Source: Bifidobacterium anseris
GTDB taxonomy: Bacteria > Actinomycetota > Actinomycetes > Actinomycetales > Bifidobacteriaceae
Assembly: GCF_002860345.1 (NCBI RefSeq)
Contig: NZ_NMYC01000005.1
Span: forward strand, 710,459-774,458
DNA: 64,000 nucleotides
Reading direction: 5' to 3'
Part shown: positions 57,403-64,000 of the stretch, one piece after another
Numbering within the stretch: position 1 is the first letter of the stretch
How the letters are laid out: every line of letters begins with the position of its first letter
The notes under the pieces: model-generated
What the model was told of the DNA's origin: nothing
Seen by the model: the letters and a program-made list of their open reading frames with translations, nothing else
Database searches by the model: none
Position numbers and translations under genes: made by a program

Positions 57403-58326
57403 ATGTCCATGCATGGATTGAAGAAGTTCGCCGCCGCGCTCGCGGGCGCAGCGCTGCTGTTCGGCGCCGCGGCCTGCGGCACGAGCGACGACTCGGGCGA
57501 CGCCGCAGCGGCCAAGCAGGGCGCCTTCGACGTCGCGAGCGTCAAGAAGGACGACGCGATTGCGGCGATGGTGCCCAAGTCGATCGCCGACAGCGGCAAG
57601 CTCACCGTCGGCATGGAGCTGTCCTACGCGCCGGCCGAGTTCCTCGCCGACGACGGCAAGACGCCGCAGGGTTACGACGTCGACCTCGCCAAGGCGCTCG
57701 GCAAGGTCTTCGGACTCGACACCGAGATCGTCTCGTCGACCTTCGACTCGATCGTGCCGTCCGTGGGCAGCAAGTACGACCTTGGCATCACGGCGATGAC
57801 GATCACGCAGGAGCGCATGGACGCCGTCGACTTCGTCAGCTACTACAAGGCCGGCTCGAGCTGGGCCGTCAAGAAGGGCAACCCCGAGAACGTCGACACC
57901 GACGACCTGTGCGGCATGAAGATCGCCGTTCAGGTGGGCACGACGCAGGAGGAAGAGGCCAACGAGATCAAGGATCAGTGCAAGGCCGACGGCAAGAAGG
58001 CCGTCGAGGTGCTGCCGAGCAAGCTGCAGACCGACGCGGCGACGGCCGTCGTCACCGGCAAGGCCGACGTGTTCTACGCGGATTCGCCGGTCGCCGGCTA
58101 CGCGATCTCGCAGACCGGCGACCAGCTCGAGGAGCTCGGCAGCGCCGAAGGCGTCGTCAAGCAGGGCATCGCGATCAAGAAGGGCGACACCGAGCTCGCG
58201 AAGGCCGTGCAGGCCGGCATGCAGCATCTGATGGACGACGGCGACTATATGAAGATCCTCAAGGCCTGGGGCGTCGAGAACGGCGCGATCGACAAGGCCG
58301 AGATCGACCCGACCGACCTCGACTGA
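57403..58326 (+). CDS. Polar amino acid ABC binding lipoprotein B
   Basis: A 307-residue paralogue of the previous gene: lipobox AAAC (Cys25), LTVGMELSYAPAEFLADDG, QGYDVDLAKALGKVFG, GIAIKKGDTELAKAVQAGM. Differences concentrate in the N-terminal and middle lobe, consistent with a changed ligand preference. GGAG precedes the ATG at 57403 (57409 is also possible). It feeds the permease and ATPase downstream. Confidence 0.9.
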   Translation: MSMHGLKKFAAALAGAALLFGAAACGTSDDSGDAAAAKQGAFDVASVKKDDAIAAMVPKSIADSGKLTVGMELSYAPAEFLADDGKTPQGYDVDLAKALGKVFGLDTEIVSSTFDSIVPSVGSKYDLGITAMTITQERMDAVDFVSYYKAGSSWAVKKGNPENVDTDDLCGMKIAVQVGTTQEEEANEIKDQCKADGKKAVEVLPSKLQTDAATAVVTGKADVFYADSPVAGYAISQTGDQLEELGSAEGVVKQGIAIKKGDTELAKAVQAGMQHLMDDGDYMKILKAWGVENGAIDKAEIDPTDLD

Positions 58327-58368
58327 GCTCAGGGACGTCACAGGCAACGCAACAGCTAAGGAGTGACC

Positions 58369-59355
58369 ATGCCGCATCATGTGGAACCGGACGGTGAGAG
58401 ACTGCCAATCCCAAACCGCATCTCAGCTAAACCGGTCAGACGCACCGGCTCGATCGTAGCCGCGGTCATCGTGGCGATCCTCGCGGCGATGCTCGTCAAA
58501 GGCCTCGTCACGAACCCGCGGTTCGAGTGGAACATCGTTTGGAAGTACCTGTTCAACGAACGCGTGCTCGAAGGCGTCGGCTACACGCTGCTGCTCACCG
58601 TGATCTCGATGGTCGTCGCGATCATCCTCGCCGTGATCCTCGCGATCATGCGCAAATCGGTCAACCCGGTGCTGCGCGGCGTCAGCTGGTTCTACATCTG
58701 GTTCTTTCGCGGCACGCCTGTCTACACGCAGCTCGTGTTCTGGGGCCTGTTCGCCGTGCTGATCCCGCGGCTTTCGATCGGCATCCCGCTGACGTCGATC
58801 GAATTCTGGAGCGTCGACTCGCAGACCGTCATCACCGCGTTCAACGCCGCCTGGATCGGCCTTGCGCTCAACGAGGCCGCCTACCTCGCCGAGATCGTGC
58901 GCGCCGGCCTCGAAGCCGTCGACCCGGGACAGGCCGAGGCCGCGCAGGCGCTCGGCATGAAGCGTTCGATGATCATGCGCCGCGTCATCCTGCCGCAGGC
59001 GATGCGCATCATCATCCCGCCGACCGGCAACGAGACGATCGGCATGCTCAAGACGACGTCGCTCGTGCTCGCCGTCCCGTTCACGCTCGAACTGCAGTAC
59101 GCGACGAACGCGATCGCGAACCGCATCTACAAGCCGATCCCGCTGCTGCTCGTAGCGAGCATCTGGTACCTGCTCATCACGTCGATCCTCATGGTCATCC
59201 AGTCGATGCTTGAAAAGCACTTCGGCAAGGGCTTTGAGGCGCGCCCGGTCGGCACGAAGGGCAAGCAGCCGCCGTTGCCGGGCAAGACCGAAGGCGAACC
59301 GAAGGACGATGTCGACAAGACGAACGAGGCGGCGTTCCTCGGATATAACGCCTAG
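58369..59355 (+). CDS. Polar amino acid ABC permease
   Basis: A 328-residue permease of the HisMQ type with about five membrane segments and the EAA motif [20 protein letters not shown] near residues 183-202. A charged tail rich in Lys and Glu extends about 30 residues past the last helix. TAAGGAG precedes the ATG at 58369; a GTG two codons earlier is rejected. As a single permease gene, it probably forms a homodimer. Confidence 0.92.
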   Translation: MPHHVEPDGERLPIPNRISAKPVRRTGSIVAAVIVAILAAMLVKGLVTNPRFEWNIVWKYLFNERVLEGVGYTLLLTVISMVVAIILAVILAIMRKSVNPVLRGVSWFYIWFFRGTPVYTQLVFWGLFAVLIPRLSIGIPLTSIEFWSVDSQTVITAFNAAWIGLALNEAAYLAEIVRAGLEAVDPGQAEAAQALGMKRSMIMRRVILPQAMRIIIPPTGNETIGMLKTTSLVLAVPFTLELQYATNAIANRIYKPIPLLLVASIWYLLITSILMVIQSMLEKHFGKGFEARPVGTKGKQPPLPGKTEGEPKDDVDKTNEAAFLGYNA

Positions 59356-59414
59356 CGCATGACGCATGGCCGCCCTCGGGCGGCCGTCCACTTGGGAAGG
59401 ATGTGACGCACAGC

Positions 59415-60245
59415 ATGAGCGACGAGAACAACAAGGACCTCGCCAATCAGGACACGGCCGCCGAGCGCGACGCCGCCAAGCCGGGGATGCCGGCCGTCGA
59501 GGCCAAGCAGGTGCACAAGGCCTTCGGCGACCTGCATGTGCTCAAGGGCATCGACATGAAGGTCATGCCCGGCACGGTGACGGTGATCCTCGGTCCTTCG
59601 GGATCGGGAAAGTCGACGTTCCTGCGCCTGATCAACCAGCTCGAGACGCTCACCGGCGGCGAGATCGACGTCAACGGCGAGATGATCGGCTACAAGCGGT
59701 TGCCCGACGGCGGCCTGCAGACGCTCAACGACAAGGAAGTCGCCGCCCAGCGCGCCAAGCTCGGCATGGTCTTCCAGAAGTTCAACCTCTTCCCTCACAT
59801 GACGGCGCTCGAAAACGTCATGGAGGCGCCGGTGCACGTCAAGAAGATGCCGAAGGCGCAGGCGCGCGAACTCGCCGTCAAGGAGCTCACGCGCGTGGGG
59901 CTCGGCGACCGGCTCGACTACTATCCGGCGCAGCTGTCCGGCGGCCAGCAACAGCGTGTCGCGATCGCGCGTGCGCTCGCGATGAAACCCGAGATCATGC
60001 TTTTCGATGAGCCGACGTCGGCGCTCGACCCAGAGCTTGTCGGCGAGGTGCTCGGCGTCATGCGCGAGCTCGCCGACGAGGGTATGACGATGATCGTCGT
60101 CACCCATGAGATCGGTTTCGCGAAGGAGGTCGCCGACCAGATCGTGTTCATGGACGGTGGCGTCGTCGTCGAGCACGGCGGCCCCGAGATCATCGACGAG
60201 CCGAAGGAGGCCCGCTTCAAGGACTTTCTGCAGCACGTACTGTGA
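59415..60245 (+). CDS. Polar amino acid ABC ATPase (GlnQ type)
   Basis: A 276-residue ATPase: Walker [11 protein letters not shown]-loop [16 protein letters not shown], signature [15 protein letters not shown], Walker [16 protein letters not shown]. The ATG at 59415 is chosen; a GTG at 59403 with a site only two bases away is the alternative. The N-terminal 30 residues are hydrophilic and probably unstructured. Ends the amino acid import operon. Confidence 0.93.
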   Translation: MSDENNKDLANQDTAAERDAAKPGMPAVEAKQVHKAFGDLHVLKGIDMKVMPGTVTVILGPSGSGKSTFLRLINQLETLTGGEIDVNGEMIGYKRLPDGGLQTLNDKEVAAQRAKLGMVFQKFNLFPHMTALENVMEAPVHVKKMPKAQARELAVKELTRVGLGDRLDYYPAQLSGGQQQRVAIARALAMKPEIMLFDEPTSALDPELVGEVLGVMRELADEGMTMIVVTHEIGFAKEVADQIVFMDGGVVVEHGGPEIIDEPKEARFKDFLQHVL

Positions 60246-60267
60246 TGAGAACGGTATTCCGATTGTG

Positions 60268-60298
60268 AGGGGCGTGATCCATATAGGATGACGCCCCT
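60268..60298 (+). terminator. Terminator after the amino acid transporter operon
   Basis: Thirteen-base arms (60268-60280 and 60286-60298) with one mismatch and loop ATATA, followed by TGTTCTGT. The bases onward to 60432 fall into an AT-rich block. Confidence 0.7.
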
Positions 60299-60432
60299 GT
60301 TCTGTCGTGCACGACGACGTGACGTCGGTCGCATCGGCATTGAGCCCTCTGGATGTTCATGCGATTGAGTACAATGCCTTAAGCGTTTGATTGTAATGAG
60401 CTTTAAAGTAATCTGAGGAGTATATTCAATTC

Positions 60433-60813
60433 ATGGAACATGTTGTTTCTTTTCGACGCTTGGACATGCTCAAGGGGACTCCGCAGCCGTTTCCTTACCA
60501 AGGCAGTAAGCGATATCTCGCCAATGCCATTGTGCCTCTTATTCCAGACGGAGTTGACCGCATTATAGAACCATTTTGTGGAAGCGCTGCAGTTTCCATT
60601 GCTGCACGGCAAACTGGAAAAGTACAGTCTGCCGTCATTGCGGATATCAACGCTCCTCTTATCGACTTATGGAATGAGATACTAAAAGAACCTGATCGTT
60701 TAATCGCAGGTTATACATACTTGTGGAATGAGCAATTATCTAACCCAAGAGAATATTTTAAAGAAGTAAGAGATTCGTTTAATGAAACACATAAAACGGC
60801 TCTTCTCATTTAG
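60433..60813 (+). pseudogene. DNA adenine methylase, N-terminal fragment cut by an IS remnant
   Basis: 126 codons of a D12-class (Dam/DpnM-like) N6-adenine methyltransferase. PFPYQGSKRYLANAIV is motif X and IEPFCGSAAVSIAA is the SAM motif I. The target-recognition domain and the catalytic DPPY motif are missing because an ISL3-type end begins at 60798; the last five codons come from the IS. The region is strikingly AT-rich against the rest of the window, marking a recent transfer of a phage or restriction-modification type gene. GAGGAG precedes the ATG. The protein should be inactive as a methylase. Confidence 0.85.
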
Positions 60814-61238
60814 GTGTGTGTGGTTTGTTGGATGTGGGTGAGGATGTGTTGTTTGAATCCTCCGCTGTGTAGCAGGCTGCGGGCGATGTAGTTGGCGGGT
60901 TTGCGGAATCCCATGGCGATGCCGCGTAGGGTCTCGAGTCTGCCGTTGATCGCTTCGGCGGGGCCGTTGCTGGCGTGGTCGTGTTCGAAGTAGGCCAGGA
61001 TGTCCGCCCGCCGTTTCCAGAGCGTGCGTGACAGGACGGCGAATTCGGGCAGTCCTTTGATGGCGCCGGGCTGGTGCAGCGCGTGGATGAGCGAGCTCAT
61101 CATCGCCCGTCCTTGTGCGCGGTCGCGCATCCGGTAGCATTCGATGATGCGCTGGTGGCAGTGGTATCCGATCATGAGCGCCCGGTTGGCGGGGGCGGCG
61201 AGCACGGGCGCGAGCCGTTCGCCCTGACGTGTGTTTTA
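60798..61238 (-). mobile_element. ISL3-family insertion sequence remnant
   Basis: Begins with GGCTCTTCTC at 60798, matching the characteristic GGCTCTTC end of ISL3-family elements, and contains the 3' part of a transposase gene on the minus strand. The other end is not found: the coding frame stops at about 61231-61238 without the N-terminal two thirds of the protein, so the element is a deletion relic. Confidence 0.8.
60810..61237 (-). pseudogene. ISL3-family transposase, C-terminal fragment
   Basis: About 140 codons of an ISL3 transposase: RQGERLAPVLAAPANRAL, then LKxFA-like FAVLSRTLWKRRADILAYF, EHDHASNGPAEAINGRLE and RGIAMGFRKPANYIARSL. These are the end of the DDE domain, with the catalytic Glu region in SNGPAEAINGRLE. 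The N-terminal zinc-finger/HTH part and first Asp residues are absent upstream (TAA at about 61237 in frame). Its stop overlaps the methylase stub's stop on the other strand. No translation start is expected. Confidence 0.85.
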
Positions 61239-61263
61239 GCAATTTGCGTTCCGCATTGGGGGG

Positions 61264-61300
61264 GGTGCAGCGACCTCTAGTGTGAGAGAGACGCTGCACC
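61264..61300 (-). terminator. Terminator of the surface adhesin gene
   Basis: Nine-base perfect stem GGTGCAGCG/CGCTGCACC (61264-61272 with 61292-61300), ten bases past the adhesin stop on the minus strand. Confidence 0.6.
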
Positions 61301-61309
61301 ATCGCTTTA

Positions 61310-64000
61310 TTATCCGCGTTTGCCTCGTTGCACGGCAAGGAACACGCCGCCCAACATGATCGTGGCGCACAACGCCCAAACAGCCACATTGCCTGTCTGG
61401 GGGAGCAGGGGCGCGTTCCAGATGCGGTTAACGAATGTAGGTTCGGTTCCGTTCCGGTAGTTCACCGTGGTCTGCAACCTTCCGGAGCCATTGTCCGTCA
61501 CGTTGACCGTCACCGTCACGATCTGCTTGTCATAGGTGATGCCACTATCCACACCGATGACCTCGCGCATCTGGTACGTGTGAGTTCCGGGCTGGTCGTA
61601 TTCCAACTGGGGGAACGTCACAGTACCGTCCTTGAGGTTCGTCGTATCGGACACGCCCACGCAATTATCTGGGTCGGCGTCGGTTGGGCGCACTTCACAC
61701 AGGGTGAATCGGAACTGGTCAGCTTTCAGTACATACGCCGTGTCCGTGTTCGCGTACAGCAGTTTCTTGACAGCCTGCACCATGGCGGTACCGTTCTTCG
61801 GCTCATATTTGTTGACTGCGGTCACGGTGACGGCGGCGTTCGCGTCCAAGGTTCCGTTCGCATTGACGAGCGCATTGTCCTTGAGCGTGTACCCGTCTGG
61901 CAGGTTCGTTTCGCTCACCTTGTACTTCGCATGGGCGGGAATGTCCTTGATGGTGGCGGTCTGACCGGCTTTGAGCGTGAGGTTGAGTTTGCCATCCTTG
62001 AATGTGACGGCCTGCGCATGGTCGCCGATGCTCATGTTGTAGTCGCCGTTCACGGGTTTGCCATCACGATCGGTCAATTCCACATCAAACGTGAACTGGG
62101 TGTCCTTGTCCGGCGTGTACTGGTCGGCATGCTCGACGCTCTTGCTAATGCTCAGAACGGCAGGTGTCGAAGTATTACGAAACACGGTGTCACCCAAGAT
62201 GATCGCTTCGGCCTTCAACTGTTCGCCCTCGCCGGTCACTTTCACGCTGATCTGCACGAGATGATCGTCGTACTGGAGCTTGTCGTTGTTCGGATTCTTC
62301 TCGCGCACCAGATAGACGTGCTCGCCTTCGGCCGTGTAGTTGATCGGCTGGAATGCGACCGTCGCACCGATGTTCCGCACGGTCTGGAGCACATGGCCGT
62401 TCTGGTCGAGTAGCTCGAACTCGTAGGATTGGTCGGGCACATTGCCGTCCATGAGCTTCGTGAACTTGAACACGATCGACGTGCTGCCGGGGGCATACTG
62501 GTTCGTGAACGTCGTCGTACCCGTCTGCAACGGTGTGATGATCGAGCTCGTGTTCTCCGCTCCGACCTGAATCCAACCGGGCAGCATGCCCGAGGCGGGT
62601 GTGGACGGCTGTTCGTCCGCGTCGTCCAGTTTCTCCCATTGCGCGTACACCGTGTACCTGTCACCGTCATTATGCGTGGCGGGGGTGAGCGTGGTGAGCA
62701 CGGGATTCATGTCACTGATCGGATCAGGCTGTGCCGTCCAACCGGCGAACCGGTATCCGAATCGCATGAATTCGCAAGAAGGCAGTTCCACCGACAAATC
62801 CTCGATCGGTACGAGCATGCGGGTTTGCGTGCCGATGCCACCGTTCGCATCGAAGTTCACGATCCATGATGGCGTGTATTTCACGTAGACGATTCCCTGC
62901 TGGTATTCGGTGGGGGTGTTCTGCATGGCATCATACAGGCTATTCCATGAATTGTATTGACGGTCGCCTGTCTCTTCGATGAACTTGGGCATTGCATTGG
63001 AGAAATGTATGGCATTCCAATGAATGAATGAGTCACCGCCATGCTGACTCGCTGGAACGCCGATACGAGTGAGGTTGCCGCAATTATTAAACATCTGATC
63101 CCAGTTGTTACTTCCCTTCGGTATCGAAGACAGGTTCCAGTGTGCGATCGCACTCACATCGGACAGGCTCGTGCAGTCGGAGAACATGCTGTACATGTTG
63201 GTGACGCGGCTCACGTCCCAGGCGGCGAGGGCGGACAGGTCGGACAGGCTCGTGCAGTTGTAGAACAGGGCGCTCATGCGGGTGACTTGGCTCACGTTCC
63301 AGTTGGCGAGGGCGGACAGGTCGGACAGGCTCGTGCAGTTGTAGAACATGCCGCCGGCCCCGTTGCCGTCCACCATGTATCTCAGGCTTGTGGTCTTCCA
63401 GTTCTCCAAACCCTTGAGGCTGGCGAGGTTCGTGCAGTCGGAGAACAGGGAGTTCATGTCGGTGACTTGGCTCACGTTCCAGTTGGCGAGGGCGGACAGG
63501 TCGGACAGGCTCGTGCAGCGGGAGAACAGGTAGTACATGCTGGTGACTTGGCTCACGTCCCATTTGGCGAGGGCGGACAGGTCGGACAGGCTCGTGCAGC
63601 GGGAGAACAGGTAGCTCATGTTGGTGACGCGGCTCACGTCCCAGGCGGCGAGGCCGGACAGGTCGGACAGGCTCGTGCAGCCGGAGAACAGGTAGTACAT
63701 GCTGGTGACTTGGCCCACGTCCCATTTGGCGAGGCCGGACAGGTCGGACAGGCTCGAGCAGTTGGAGAACAGGGCGCTCATGTTGGTGACTTGGCCCACG
63801 TCCCATTTGGCGAGGCCGGACAGGTCGGACAGGCTCGTGCAGTTGGAGAACAGGCCGTCCATGTCGGTGACTTGGCTCACGTCCCATTTGGCGAGGGCGG
63901 ACAGGGATGCAAGGGATCTTTGCCCATAAAACAGATAACTTGAATCCTGATTCAGGATGATCGTACCTTGAGACTCGATGCGCGTCACATTCCTTCCGTA
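61310..64000 (-). CDS. LPQTG cell-wall adhesin with DUF285 repeats and pilin-like domains (N-terminus beyond window)
   Basis: At least 897 codons, open through the window end. From N to C: about nine 27-residue repeats of the form LSDLSALAKWDVSQVTxM (BspA/DUF285-type leucine-rich repeats); a spacer; an InlB B-repeat-like domain (WIVNFDANGGIGTQTRM ... YRFAGWTAQ); three Spy0128/FctA-like domains (for example IVFKFTKLMDGNVPDQSYEF, and AMVQAVKKLLYANTDTAY to TFVNR) with Lys, Glu and Asn positioned for intramolecular isopeptide bonds; then LPQTG, a hydrophobic helix and a basic tail. Sortase-anchored; probably binds host or partner cells. Signal peptide not visible. Confidence 0.9.
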   Translation of the reverse strand, partial: YGRNVTRIESQGTIILNQDSSYLFYGQRSLASLSALAKWDVSQVTDMDGLFSNCTSLSDLSGLAKWDVGQVTNMSALFSNCSSLSDLSGLAKWDVGQVTSMYYLFSGCTSLSDLSGLAAWDVSRVTNMSYLFSRCTSLSDLSALAKWDVSQVTSMYYLFSRCTSLSDLSALANWNVSQVTDMNSLFSDCTNLASLKGLENWKTTSLRYMVDGNGAGGMFYNCTSLSDLSALANWNVSQVTRMSALFYNCTSLSDLSALAAWDVSRVTNMYSMFSDCTSLSDVSAIAHWNLSSIPKGSNNWDQMFNNCGNLTRIGVPASQHGGDSFIHWNAIHFSNAMPKFIEETGDRQYNSWNSLYDAMQNTPTEYQQGIVYVKYTPSWIVNFDANGGIGTQTRMLVPIEDLSVELPSCEFMRFGYRFAGWTAQPDPISDMNPVLTTLTPATHNDGDRYTVYAQWEKLDDADEQPSTPASGMLPGWIQVGAENTSSIITPLQTGTTTFTNQYAPGSTSIVFKFTKLMDGNVPDQSYEFELLDQNGHVLQTVRNIGATVAFQPINYTAEGEHVYLVREKNPNNDKLQYDDHLVQISVKVTGEGEQLKAEAIILGDTVFRNTSTPAVLSISKSVEHADQYTPDKDTQFTFDVELTDRDGKPVNGDYNMSIGDHAQAVTFKDGKLNLTLKAGQTATIKDIPAHAKYKVSETNLPDGYTLKDNALVNANGTLDANAAVTVTAVNKYEPKNGTAMVQAVKKLLYANTDTAYVLKADQFRFTLCEVRPTDADPDNCVGVSDTTNLKDGTVTFPQLEYDQPGTHTYQMREVIGVDSGITYDKQIVTVTVNVTDNGSGRLQTTVNYRNGTEPTFVNRIWNAPLLPQTGNVAVWALCATIMLGGVFLAVQRGKRG
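63141..63905. repeat. 81-bp coding repeats in the adhesin gene
   Basis: Direct DNA repeats of about 81 bases (27 codons), roughly nine copies, several nearly identical over 40-70 bases. One copy near 63350-63440 has an insertion. Such arrays recombine readily and may vary in number between strains. Confidence 0.9.

Overview
The window reads as chromosomal DNA of a high-GC Gram-positive actinobacterium, most plausibly a Bifidobacterium from an animal or human gut. The clues are the strong preference for codons ending in G or C, a 449-residue xylose isomerase beside LacI and ROK regulators, an actinobacterial-type dapD, FtsEX followed by a CHAP hydrolase and smpB, and the absence of a programmed frameshift in prfB. 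Genus assignment is inference from gene content; no rRNA gene is present.

Layout. 1-5.7 kb: the start of ettA (cut by the window edge), def, two tandem paralogous lipoproteins of unknown family with lower GC than their surroundings, metY and a flavodoxin-fold reductase. 5.9-23.9 kb: a xylan/xylo-oligosaccharide utilisation island with xylA, three GH43 glycosidases, a LacI repressor, an ABC importer (binding protein and two permeases but no ATPase), a SIAE-type acetylesterase, a type B carboxylesterase, xylB and a ROK repressor. Uptake, removal of ester and arabinose side groups, cleavage to xylose, isomerisation and phosphorylation are all represented. 24-26 kb: an orphan ECF S component, a membrane/coiled-coil protein and a CAU-anticodon tRNA. 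26.3-32.8 kb: rpmE, prfA, prmC, a threonylcarbamoyl-AMP synthase, a WecA/TagO-type transferase and guaB.

32.9-45 kb: a tandem array of degenerate palindromic repeats, a von Willebrand A-domain surface protein, orn, a HAD phosphatase overlapping a PIF1-like helicase, a small membrane protein, proS, ssb (preceded by four DnaA-box-like sites) and an M13 peptidase. 45-60.2 kb: an HdeD-like protein, map, gltA, rlmH, a 38-bp perfect hairpin, dapD, a 44-residue membrane ORF, then prfB-ftsE-ftsX-CHAP hydrolase-smpB (release factor, septal peptidoglycan hydrolysis module and trans-translation) and a polar amino acid ABC transporter with two paralogous binding proteins. 60.3-64 kb: an AT-rich adenine methylase stump cut by an ISL3-family remnant, then a large LPQTG surface adhesin with DUF285-type repeats and pilin-like domains, truncated by the window end.

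Regulation visible in the sequence includes candidate operators in the xyl island, terminators or attenuators after most transcription units, and several genes (def, guaB, perhaps proS and the 44-codon ORF) whose -10 box lies so close to the start codon that the mRNA should be leaderless. The least explained items are the paralogous lipoproteins with four conserved cysteines, the palindromic repeat array behind guaB, the 38-bp hairpin between dapD and rlmH, and the long tail on FtsE.
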